From Magnolia sinica (lineage: Eukaryota; Streptophyta; Magnoliopsida; Magnoliales; Magnoliaceae), in assembly GCF_029962835.1 (NCBI RefSeq), contig NC_080589.1:20667586-20731585 (forward strand): a stretch of 64,000 nt of DNA. The letters run 5' to 3'. The notes beneath the pieces were generated by a model. The model was not told the origin of the DNA and searched no databases. It was given only the letters and a program-made list of their open reading frames with translations. The translations under genes were made by a program, and so were the position numbers. Each line of letters starts with the position of its first letter. Position 1 is the first letter of the stretch. Positions 39,501-50,164 of this stretch are shown one piece after another.

Positions 39501-40703
39501 TGTGTTCCCCATATCCTGCTAGGATTAAGGTCCAAAAATAGGGCAGATCTGTTGATCGGGTGGGCCATACTATCCGATTCAAGCATCAATGGTGGCATGT
39601 AATGGCATTCACTATTTACGAACTCGCCATCCATTTTTTAACCAGCATCCGACGCCCGTTATGTCGAAATGTGCCGTCCGAATGTCTTGAAATTTGACGA
39701 ACATGCATCATTTTTCGTGCTATTTCATGTGATCCAGTTTGGGTCCTGATCTCCCGAGGATGAATAAAATATTCTTTTAATGGCTAATATACTTCAAAAT
39801 TCCAAAAGAATATTTGTACACCTCTAATCAATAAGTTACCGGGCAGTTTGGACTTAGAACTTAAGATCTTCATGATGATCGGTTTACCGTGATGTTCTTG
39901 TAGCCCGTTTGGCAGATCCAAATATGACCGGGGGTCAGATGACTAGCTAAAAATAAGAGAACTTAATGGTTAACACTCTTACTATGTATGTAGGTGGGTA
40001 TACGGTCAGTTTCGTAAACGGATAATATGTAAAGCGGGTTTCAGGAGAATTAGGGGTAAAGCATGTGTATCGTCAGATTAGGGTGTCTTATTCATACGTG
40101 TAGGTTTTTCAGATTGTAATTCTAATGGTGGGTTAAGCATATTCATATGGTGTGAACAAGGTGAACGGATCAGAATCTTGATCTGATAAGTGTACGGACG
40201 GATGTAGAGATTAAGTAGCTAAATTAATAGGATCTAAGGGCTGAAATTTTATGTGTACGGTTGATTTATGATAATTAGACCCGGTATAAAATTTCACATG
40301 AAACGGATCATGAGAACCATGTGAATTTGAATTCAAGGTATAGGTTGATGGCATTTTTGTAATTATTGTTAATCTAAGAGTTTTGTGAAATCTAACAGTT
40401 CTACTTGGTTCTATGTCTATTTCTAAACAATTCTTACAAAATAACTTGCATCTAAATCATTATGGTTAAAGAGTTATTCACCGATTTAGTCGAGGGAAGG
40501 TACATGTATCCGACCACATGATCAACGGTCGGATGACTTGATTTATGGATGAAGGTCATTCCCAGTGGTCAGATTCAGGTTTGAGGATAGATGCAAGGTG
40601 AGAATAGTTAAATTAGTATCGTACTCATTATATGGTAGACTAAATTTATGGTAACACCCGAGGACTTTCAATACTTGGGTATTGAAAAGTTCGGGGTGTT
40701 ACA
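36511..40703 (-). repeat. 3' LTR of the Tekay-like element (4.2 kb)
   Basis: It starts tgtaacaccccgtg and ends ggggtgttaca. A terminal near-palindrome lies at 40652-40701 (23-nt arms, 4-nt loop). The LTR is noncoding apart from small ORFs shared with the other LTR. Confidence 0.95.
38403..38837 (+). other. ORF conserved in both Tekay-like LTRs (144 aa), function unknown
   Basis: The partner in the other LTR is 47845-48291 (148 aa), longer by four codons through a 12-bp tandem duplication (tgaaatcttggc). It runs antisense to gag-pol. The start, MEFRSGVLPESFSFL, is hydrophobic and Phe-rich. No known domain is recognised. Conservation between LTRs is expected from their recent common origin, so it is weak evidence for a real protein. 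Confidence 0.25.
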
Positions 40704-40704
40704 A

Positions 40705-40716
40705 TCTACCCCCCTT
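40705..40716 (-). other. Polypurine tract of the Tekay-like element
   Basis: On the minus strand this reads AAGGGGGGTAGA directly before the 3' LTR start, the place where plus-strand DNA synthesis is primed. A GGGGACGAAATTTTG string precedes it, as is usual in this lineage. Confidence 0.8.
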
Positions 40717-40855
40717 AACAAAATTTCGTCCCCGAAATTTATTTATTTGTTCCACTTGTACTGATCCGTTATGTTTAGTATTTTACTTTATCCCTCGTGA
40801 GGTGGATGTACATGAATAGGTGTGGATGTAATTGGCTTACGTGGAAATCGAGATG

Positions 40856-42778
40856 TTACCATATATATATATATCTACCCTCTAAAATAATAATAATAAT
40901 AATAATAAACAAATAAATAAATAAATAAATTTTTGCCCTTGAAATTACCTGTGACGCGTTATTGAATAAGTGAGGGTACTTTTCCATGACTTCTGCTTCT
41001 CGTTCCCAAGTTGCCTCTTCTTTTCCGTGATGGGACCAAAGGACCTTGACCAATGGTATAGTCTTTGTCCGCAGGACTTGCTCCTTATGATCCAGAATGC
41101 GGATAGGTTCCTCGGTGTAAGAAGCATCATCTGTAAGTTCAATCTGCTCCCAGCTAACAATGTGCGATTCATCCGGTGTGTACTTCTTTAACATAGATAC
41201 GTGAAAGACGTTGTGGATACCTGTCAGTGCAGTAGGTAGCGCAAGGCGGTATGCTACTGCTCCCACGCGATCCAAAATTTCGAAAGGTCCAATGAAACGA
41301 GGTGCAAGCTTTCCTTTCTGTCCGAACCTCATCAAACCCTTCATAGGTGAAACCTTTAGAAATACATGATCGCCAGTTGCAAACTCGAGGTTGCGTCGTC
41401 GATTATCTGCATAGCTTTTCTGTCTGCTCTGGGCAGTGCGCAAACGTTTTCGAATAATATCGATTACCTGAGTGGTAACCTGGACGAGCTCAGGTCCTAA
41501 CAAACTTCGTTCTCCTACTTCTGCCCAACACTGAGGAGCTCGGCAGGGGCGACCATAAAGAGCTTCGTAAGGTGCCATGCCTATACTGGACTGGAAACTG
41601 TTATTATAAACGAATTCTACGAGTGCCAAATGGTCGTCCCAATTTCCCTTGTAATCGAGGGCACACGCCCTCAGCATATCTTCCAAAACCTGATTTACTC
41701 TCTCTGTCTGTCCATCTGTCTGGGGGTGAAAAGCTGTGCTAAACTTGAGTTCTGTGCCGAGTTCTTCCTGTAACCTCCTCCAAAAGGTGGATGTGAACCG
41801 GGAATCACGGTCTGATATGATCTCCCGAGGAACCCCATACGATCGAACGACTTCATGAACGTACAGCTTAGCCAGATTATCTGTTGAGTCTGTCATACGA
41901 ATGGGAAGGAATCGAGCAGACTTTGTCAGTCTATCCACAATAACCCATATCGAGTCATGCTTCTTCTGAGTCCTAGGAAGTCCCGAAATGAAATCCATAG
42001 AGATGCTGTCCCACTTCCATTCTGCCACAGGTAGTGGTTGAAGAAGTCCTGCGGGCTTGCGATGCTCGGCCTTTATCTTCTGGCACACCATACATCTTGC
42101 TACAAAACCTGCTATATCTCTCTTCATGTTGCTCCACCAATACTGCCTCTTCACGTTATTGTACATCTTCGTACTCCCGGGGTGTATTGCCAACTTGGAA
42201 TGATGCGCTTCTACCATCACTTCTTTCCTTAGATCTGCATTGTCAGGTACGCATACTCGTCCTTGATATCGGAGACCGCCGTCATTGCCAATACTCCAAC
42301 CAGCAATCTCCTCGCTTCTACACTTCTCCTTTATCTTGGTAAGCCATGCGTCCTGGTCTTGGGCAGAAATCACATGTCGAACTAGGGTCGGTTCCACAGT
42401 CAAAAGAGCCACATAAGCATCTGGTTCATCGAGTGTGAGTTGGACATCAAAATCCTGGACAAACTCCATCATTTCCCACTCTTTAATCATCAGAGTGACT
42501 ATCAGTTCATGCTTCTTCTTCCGACTCAGAGCATCAACTACCGAGTTTGCCTTACCAGGATGGTAAGATATATTAAAATGGAAGTCCTTAAGGGTCTCCA
42601 TCCATCGACGTTGTCGCATATTCAAGTCCTTTTGCGTGAATATATATTTCAGACTCTTGTGGTCGCAAAATAACTGGAAGTCCTCTCCGTAGAGATAATG
42701 CCTCCATATTTTTAAAGCAAATACCACAGCTGCCAACTCCAGGTCATGAGTCGGGTAATTCTCCTCGTGCTTCTTCAA
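40856..42778 (-). pseudogene. RNase H end, integrase and chromodomain of the Tekay-like element
   Basis: An open frame of 640 residues that continues the pol frame after a TAG. RNase H ends with [11 protein letters not shown] and VVDALSRKK. The integrase HHCC region follows ([15 protein letters not shown]). The catalytic core has [20 protein letters not shown] and [10 protein letters not shown] (D, D, E), followed by the GPF/Y-type region ([13 protein letters not shown]). A chromodomain near residues 570-620 has [26 protein letters not shown] and MEKYPHLF. Chromodomains guide integration to chromatin. The last 20 or so residues are translated microsatellite (ATA and AAAT repeats at 40859-40930), so the natural C-terminus is probably altered. 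The domain itself looks intact. Confidence 0.9.
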
Positions 42779-43207
42779 CTAACGAGAAGCATAAGCAATC
42801 ACCCTGTCGTTCTGCATCAGTACGCAACCTAAACCTAACTTCGAGGCGTCGCTGTATACCACGAACTCCTCTCCTTCTTGAGGGAGAGTAAGCACCGGTG
42901 CAGAGGTTAGCCTCATCTTTAACTCCTGAAAGGCTGCTTCCGTGTTCTCGTCCCATGTGAAACGGGCGTTCTTCTTTGTCAGCTGAGTGAGCGGTCGTAC
43001 GATCCTTGAGAATTCCTTGATGAAGCGCCTGTAATACCCTGTCATGCCCAGAAAACTCCGAACCTCGGTAACTGTAGTGGGCTGCTCCCATCTTAACACT
43101 GCTTCTACCTTAGCGGGATCGACCGATATACCTTCTGCCTTCACCACATGCCCTAAAAACTTCACTTCCTCTTCCCAAAACTCGCATTTGGACAACTTAG
43201 CATATAG
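42779..43207 (-). pseudogene. RT thumb/connection and RNase H start between two nonsense codons
   Basis: This segment of pol is in the same frame as its neighbours. The stops at 43208-43210 (TAA) and 42779-42781 (TAG) sit where the family has Gln ([13 protein letters not shown] and [15 protein letters not shown]). Single C-to-T changes of CAA and CAG explain both. Motifs are [32 protein letters not shown] and [16 protein letters not shown]. Confidence 0.9.
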
Positions 43208-44407
43208 TTAATTTTCCTTTAACGTACTTAGGACCGTGCGCAGGTGTTGTTCATGCTCCTCCTTGCTTTTGGAGTAAACCAGGATGTCATCGATGAACAC
43301 GATCACGAATCGATCTAGGTAAGGCATGAAAACTCGGTTCATGAGGTCCATGAATACTGCCGGAGCATTTGTGAGGCCGAAGGGCATAACCAGGAACTCA
43401 TAGTGCCCATAACGAGTCCTAAATGCTGTTTTGGGGATATCCTCATCCTTGATTCTCAGCTGATGGTATCCTGATCGTAGATCGATCTTGGAGAAGTACT
43501 TGGCACCCTTGAGCTGGTCGAATAGGTCATCGATACGTGGTAGGGGGTACTTGTTCTTTATCGTGACTTCGTTCAATCGTCGGTAATCAATGCAGAGACG
43601 CATCGACCCGTCCTTCTTTTTCACGAACAAGACTGGCGCTCCCCACGGAGAAACGCTGGGGCGAATGAAACCCTGGGTCAGCAGCTCTTTTATCTGGTTC
43701 CTAAGTTCTTCCATTTCGCAAGGGGGCATGCGAAACGGGGGTAATGATATGGGAGCAGTTCCTGGTTTAAGATCTATGCAAAAATCTATCGCTCGTCTTG
43801 GGGGCAGTCCTGGTATCTCTTGAAATACCTCAGAGAATTCCGATACTACTGGTATTGGGCTGATGGTGGACTCGACTGATTCTGGTTCGTCTAGGGCTTG
43901 TAAGCTTCCAAATGTGTTGTGCCTACTCTTTCCCTTTACTGTAAAAGAGGGTTGCCCAGAGACTGTTATAGTGACCGTTTTGCCGTGGCAGTCCATCACT
44001 GCTCGGACTTGAGAAAGCCAATCCATGCCTAGGATGATGTCGAACCGTTTTATAGGCATTATGACCAGGTCCACAACCACTTCGCGTCTTGCAAGGGTTA
44101 GAGGACAAGCTTGACATATTTTGTCTGTTTCGATGAATGTCCCCATGGGAGATGCTACGACTAAGGGGGCATGCATTCGGGTTATTTTCAGTTCAAGTCT
44201 ATTTGCAATAGTAGAGTCTACGAAAGATAAAGTTGCACCAGAATCAAATAGGAGGAGTACAGGGGTACCATTGATGTGAGCTGTACCATGAATCGTCTGA
44301 TGAGGGTCCTCTTCAGCTTCTGTAGCGGCTATGGCATACATGCGGGCAGGGGGAACCTTCTGCTGAGCTGAAGGTCGTGACCTAGGCGGCTGCTGCCAAG
44401 GTGCCAC
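43208..44407 (-). pseudogene. Protease and reverse transcriptase of the Tekay-like element
   Basis: A 399-residue frame. The aspartic protease site DSGA is at residues 55-58, with [10 protein letters not shown] as the second landmark. RT motifs are [57 protein letters not shown] and catalytic FIDD at 371-374. It ends at the nonsense TAA. The frame overlaps the end of gag by 26 bp in another frame, so gag and pol are not continuous here. Related elements usually have one gag-pol frame. Confidence 0.9.
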
Positions 44408-45479
44408 CTTGGTTGTTACTGGACCCGGCTGAAGGGCGATTTGCCGGTGGAGTGATGCCTTCGTCCTTCATTTTCTTGAAACAATTTCGCGCAAAATGTC
44501 CAGCTTTGTGGCAGTAATCACAATTCCTCGTGGGAGGCATGATTGGAGTGCCCGCAGGTATGACTCTGTTCTTTTTCTCTGGTATTAGTGGAGCGGAAGG
44601 TGCCTGCCTAGGCCTGACTAGGGTGCCGCTCACTAGAGAGCGAGTCCTCATAGTGCGTTCAAAATCTTTTTCTACCCGCATGGCTTTGTCCACTAGTTCT
44701 GCAAAATCTCCGAAATCCCAGGCGCATAGCCGTGACTGAATACCTGGCCTGAGTCCTTCCTTGAACTTTTGTAGCTTGTATTCCATATCTTCCAGGGCCT
44801 TAGGCATGAAACGGGAGAGTTCGTCAAATCTAGCCTCGTATTGGGCAACAGTCATACTACCCTGTTCCAGCTTCAAGAACTGGGCTATTTTCTCGTTCCT
44901 ACATGACCGAGGAAAATACTTTTCCAGGAATTTTTCTCGGAAGCCTGCCCATGTCCAGGCGTACGTGGCTGGAACACCCCGCTGCACACTCTGCCACCAG
45001 TTTTCTGCTTCTCCTTCTAACAGATAGGTAGCTAAGGTCACCATTTGCGAATCAGAACACTCCAGGGGCCGCATTAGCTTAGTGATTCTTGCCAGCCAGT
45101 GTTCCGCCTTCACCGGATCTGGCGCCCCTTCGAACGTGGGCGGGCGAAGCCTTTGAAATCGTTCAAAGATATCTGCACTTCGACCCTCTCTATCTCGTGA
45201 CGACTCTCGACGATCCCTACTCCGTAAAGTCTCCATCATCAATGCATGCATGTCTTGCTGTTGCCGTGCGAACGTGTCCTGTTGTTGTTGCATTGCCGCT
45301 GCCATTTGTGCGAAAGCAGAAAAGGCTACCGCCCCCATAGGTGTGTCAGCATGTGCGTTGGCTGAAGGTTCAGCCGAAGGCGTCCGCTGCTCAAAGTATT
45401 GCGAGGGTGGCCCTGATGGAAGGGCCTGAGGGGATGGAGAATCCCCAACAGCTTCGGACCTCGTGTCCTCATTCGCCAC
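44382..45479 (-). CDS. Gag of the Tekay-like element (365 aa)
   Basis: An intact frame from ATG at 45479 to TAG. A low-complexity N-terminus with a QQQQ run and an Arg-rich stretch leads into the Gag capsid domain ([49 protein letters not shown]). A CCHC zinc knuckle follows ([14 protein letters not shown], near residue 320-335). The length fits a Gag cleaved from, or stopped before, pol. It ends only 25 bp into the protease frame. The leader of about 460 bp up to the PBS contains an AT microsatellite (45763-45782). Confidence 0.9.
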   Translation of the reverse strand: MANEDTRSEAVGDSPSPQALPSGPPSQYFEQRTPSAEPSANAHADTPMGAVAFSAFAQMAAAMQQQQDTFARQQQDMHALMMETLRSRDRRESSRDREGRSADIFERFQRLRPPTFEGAPDPVKAEHWLARITKLMRPLECSDSQMVTLATYLLEGEAENWWQSVQRGVPATYAWTWAGFREKFLEKYFPRSCRNEKIAQFLKLEQGSMTVAQYEARFDELSRFMPKALEDMEYKLQKFKEGLRPGIQSRLCAWDFGDFAELVDKAMRVEKDFERTMRTRSLVSGTLVRPRQAPSAPLIPEKKNRVIPAGTPIMPPTRNCDYCHKAGHFARNCFKKMKDEGITPPANRPSAGSSNNQGGTLAAAA

Positions 45480-45923
45480 TCCAGGTGGAAGGCCTGGTGT
45501 GTAGACAGGGCTATGCTCCCTCTGGCGCTCGGTTGGTGGAATGGGGTGGACATCAATCGTATTGGTTCGTTGGGATCATAATACTGGTGGCATGGTTCTG
45601 AGAGATTTAGAATTTCATGGTTTAGGTGATAGATTAGTGAATTAGCATGGTATGACTATGACAGTAACATTGAGTATATATTAATCATTAAATAAGCCAT
45701 GATTAAATGAACCTAAATATCCTAAATCATTCTAAATATCGGGCCTCTTTGCCACTTCAATTTATATATATATATATATATAATCTTACTATTATTATTA
45801 ATTAAGGGGACCTAAGTATTTCTTGTTTCTTCATTTGTTCTTTCTGCCTACATTCTACGGGGATTTTCCTAAAGTTTCATATAATTTTATTTTTTTTCCC
45901 ACAGCCTGGCTATCTCAGACTCT

Positions 45924-45935
45924 GCTCTGATACCA
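45924..45935 (-). other. Primer binding site (initiator Met tRNA type)
   Basis: The minus strand reads TGGTATCAGAGC two bases inside the 5' LTR. This is the standard complement of the 3' end of plant initiator tRNA-Met and primes minus-strand DNA synthesis. Confidence 0.92.
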
Positions 45936-45937
45936 AC

Positions 45938-48900
45938 TGTAACACCCCATGTTTCTAGAACCTAAGTACGAGACTTGTTCTGGAAACCCGAGAGTTAATA
46001 AATCAGAGATCTAGCGGAAGATTAAAATCAGAGTATGATAGCGTAAGCAAGCATGGATTAATATCATATAAGTTCAATTATTTAGCCCACTCAGCTGGGG
46101 GCCTTATTACACTTTTTTATTTTTAAACAAAAATTACCAATGTATCAAATTAAACATAAGAGCACTACTGCTATTAATTTAAATCGAAACAACCGGCCGC
46201 TTCTTGTTGCGGCTCGTCTTCGTAATATCCGTTTTCAGGCTCCACCATCGTACCATCAGGGTCAGTACTATCGTTTTCTCCACCTATACCTGCATACTCT
46301 GTACGGTTGGATATTCGATGAATGAGTGGCCAGCTCAGTGTGAATTCCCCTCAAGATTACACACCGCCGCCTTAGTTAAGCATAGTTAAAAACAACAACA
46401 TTCAAAATAGTACATGATGCAGTCTTTTTATATGCATGGATGCATGAATGCGCATCGACCTGGGGATGTTTATCTAGTCGGACTTGGGCTCGTCACCCAT
46501 GCAATCATCGACCTGGGGATGTATCCAGTCGGACAAATAGGTCGATAGTCGGTGGTCTGGGAGGTAGCAAAGTAATCCCTTAATGCTCCCAAGGGAACAT
46601 GCTACAACATCCAGAATTAGCCACCCGTCATCGCCAATATGCTATGGATGCATGATCAGCCAACCCGTTATTATTCCAATTACAATCAGCCATTTTAAGT
46701 TACTCAATGGTCACTGCGGGGGGCTCGTCACCCAGCGTAGGCCGACAGCTCGGGCATAGTGTCCCATTACCACCATCCCCGGCTCATGAGATTTCTCCCA
46801 CCTTAGGATGCTTAATGAAACCCATTGATCAGTGGTCAATTAAATTAATTGAGTAGGGAATCTCATGTCCTACATAACCTTCAATCAAGGGTTCATTCGA
46901 TTCCACACTCCATCATGTTACATCCTAAGTATGGGTTCACATACACTAAAGGGTTTACCCACTAATAAGTGTAGTGAATATAGGTTCATGATGACTTACA
47001 ACAATTCATATAAAAATACACTGCTATAGCATGACAGGCATATGTTAAGCATAATAATCAAAACAGGTCATGATGTGAACTATAAATTAAAATGAGAGCT
47101 ATCATGTAGCAACTATCACATGTAATCATGTTTCACAATTATCGATCATAAATCATATATAAATCATACAAGAGATCGCATGCTATGAATTAAAAATTTT
47201 AATATTTGATAAAGACTATAACTTAAACCAATTTGGAAATGGAAAGCTTAAGGGGAAAAATCATCACCTTATACTTTGAATTGCCTACCAGTGTTGCTAG
47301 GGAGTGCGTGTTTCCTTAGAATCAGACCCTATCATGAGTTATAAATTTATACAGTTATGTTCAAGCTTACAAACTATTTAGGGTTAAGATCTCAACCTAA
47401 GGTCTAGATTACCTAGCCGGGTCAAACATTGATACATGTAAGATCCAGGTAACGTTAACCACACTCCACATGGAATATATGTATAGTGATCAAACCAGAG
47501 ATCATGTGGGCCCCTCAGATTACTAGAGAAGTAGTACCCCATCCAAGTCGGCAGGTGGGATGGAAAACTTCGGCCAACTGGCGTGCACGATTAGGATTTA
47601 TTTGGTAATAATACCAAAAAGAGAGGGGTTTTATAGCAATGGATGAAAAGATAGATATTTATATATTAAAATCAAGAAGTGAGAGTCAGACCTTTTAATG
47701 TGGCTGAAATGCAACCGGTTTCAAGAGATCCGCACTAGAACTGGAATCAAAATTTTAAAACAGAAAACTACATGAGGCGATCAAAACAGGAGAATTTAAA
47801 TCCAACTAAATGGGAGAACGGAAAAATTCTAATAATGGTGGAAATTGGAGTTTAGATCTGGGGTTTTACCTGAATCTTTCAGCTTCCTCTTCCTCCCACG
47901 TTTCTTCTTTTCTTTCTGTCGTGGCTTATATTGGTGGGACGGGAAGTCTTTTGTAAACATGAGGACCCGTGCATATCCTTCATGTGAAATCTTGGCTGAA
48001 ATCTTGGTTATCCTTGGTTTTGGTGATCCTCAGGAGTGTACACATTATGTGTACATGCACCACCAATGTGTGGGGCCTTCAGTGAGGATTAGTGAGATCC
48101 ATACCGTCTGTCATGTTTTATGGGTCCTATTTAGGCCATCTGACTATGGGTGGTGCAATATCAAAACTCAAGTGGCCCATGCTAATGGGGCACACCCCAA
48201 ATCTAAACTACATATCGTTACAATGACGATTTTCATGGGCATTGGTGTAGCATGCGAGAGATTTCCTTTTCCAAATCGGTCCTTCAGTTAGCAGGGTCCA
48301 CTGAGGGTGGGGATCATCCCATATGGAGTGGTGAGATCTATTGATGTTAATCCTAGTTGAAACATGATTGATCTATTGATGCTAATCGTAGTTGGGACGT
48401 GATTGTTTTAGGAGGAAGAAACGGAGGTAGTTCTTTTTGAATTTGAATACATATTTCGGAATGATTTCTATCTTGGAGAGTTGAGACTTACTGTAGCATT
48501 GAGTGGGGTCCACTTTGATGGCATTCTCAGAGATCTAATCCGTTCATTAGTTTTGTAGGGTTGTTTTAGGCCAAGGGCCAAAATATGGTGGGAATCCATT
48601 GATCAGGTGACCCATACGCGGGGTAGGGAAGTGGGGTGAAACTCGTCATTCCGCTCGGTTTAGTCGCTGTAACAACAGTTAGCTTTTGCGGAAAGAATGC
48701 CAATTCTGTTTTATTAGGTGGGGTCCACTTGTGATGATCCTTCGGAGAATCCATGCCATTCACCACTATTTGCATGTCGTTGTAGCCCACAGCCCCAAGT
48801 TTGAGTCAGATCCGCTTTCCAGGTGGGCCACACGATCTGTTAATACATTAAATGGTATTTAACGTCAAACTCCATGCACGTAGAAATTTGAGTGAATTGA

Positions 48901-50159
48901 TATTTTGTGAGAAGTTCACTTTACCACTAATAGTTGTACGATCCGCTCTATTCATTGTGTTCCCCATATCCTGCTAGGATTAAGGTCCAAAAATAGGGCA
49001 GATCTGTTGATCGGGTGGGCCATACTATCCGATTCAAGCATCAATGGTGGCATGTAATGGCATTCACTATTTACGAACTCGCCATCCATTTTTTAACCGG
49101 CATCCGACGCCCGTTATGTCGAAATGTGCCGTCCGAATGTCTTGAAATTTGACGAACATGCATCATTTTTCGTGCTATTTCATGTGATCCAGTTTGGGTC
49201 CCGATCTCCCGAGGATGAATAAAATATTCTTTTAATGGCTAATATACTTCAAAATTTCAAAAGAATATTTGTACACCTCTAATCAATAAGTTACCGGTCA
49301 GTTTGGACTTAGAACTTAAGATCTTCATGATGATCGGTTTACCGTGATGTTCTTGTGGCCCGTTTGGCAGATCCAAATATGACCGGGGGTCAGATGACTA
49401 GCTAAAAATAAGAGAACTTAATGGTTAACACTCTTACTATGTATGTAGGTGGGTATACGGTCAGTTTCGTAAACGGATAATATGTAAAGCGGGTTTCAGG
49501 AGAATTAGGGGTAAAGCATGTGTATCGTCAGATTAGGGTGTCTTATTCATACGTGTAGGTTTCTCAGATTGTAATTCTAATGGTGGGTTAAGCATATTCA
49601 TATGGTGTGAACAAGGTGAACGGATCAGAATCTTGATCTGATAAGTGTACGGACGGATGTGGAGATTAAGTAGCTAAATTAATGGGATCTAAGGGCTGAA
49701 ATTTTATGTGTACGGTTGATTTATGATAATTAGACCTGGTATAAAATTTCACATGAAACGGATCATGAGAACCATGTGAATTTGAATTCAAGGTATAGGT
49801 TGATGGCATTTTTGTAATTATTGTTAATCTAAGAGTTTTGTGAAATCTAACAGTTCTACTTGGTTCTATGTCTATTTCTAAACAATTCTTACAAAATAAC
49901 TTGCATCTAAATCATTATGGTTAAAGAGTTATTCACCGATTTAGTCGAGGGAAGGTACATGTATCCGACCACATGATCAACGGTCGGATGACTTGATTTA
50001 TGGATGAAGGCCATTCCCAGTGGTCAGATTCAAGTTTGAGGATAGATGCAAGGTGAGAATAGTTAAATTGGTATCGTACTCATATATATGGTAGACTAAA
50101 TTTATGGTAACACCCGAGGACTTTCAATACTTGGGTATTGAAAAGTTCGGGGTGTTACA
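45938..50159 (-). repeat. 5' LTR of the Tekay-like element (4.2 kb)
   Basis: 4222 bp. It carries the 12-bp duplication near 47990 and 14 bp extra near 46720 relative to the other LTR. The terminal palindrome is at 50108-50157. The promoter for gag-pol should lie in this copy and point left. Confidence 0.95.
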
Positions 50160-50164
50160 CCTAT

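Larger units (their letters stand above)
36511..50159 (-). mobile_element. Tekay/Del-like chromovirus, 13.6 kb, inside the telomere-like satellite
   Basis: Very long LTRs (4193 and 4222 bp, TGTAACACCCC...GGTGTTACA) are flanked by the duplication CCTAT (36506-36510 and 50160-50164). Minus-strand order is gag, protease, RT, RNase H, integrase and a C-terminal chromodomain, which marks a chromovirus. The PBS TGGTATCAGAGC (initiator Met tRNA type) lies two bases inside the 5' LTR, and a purine tract AAGGGGGGTAGA adjoins the 3' LTR. By eye the LTRs differ by about 38 substitutions (about 0.9%) plus indels of 14, 12, 1, 1 and 1 bp. It is the youngest of the three complete elements. Two nonsense codons and a gag/pol frame change disable it. 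Confidence 0.95.
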
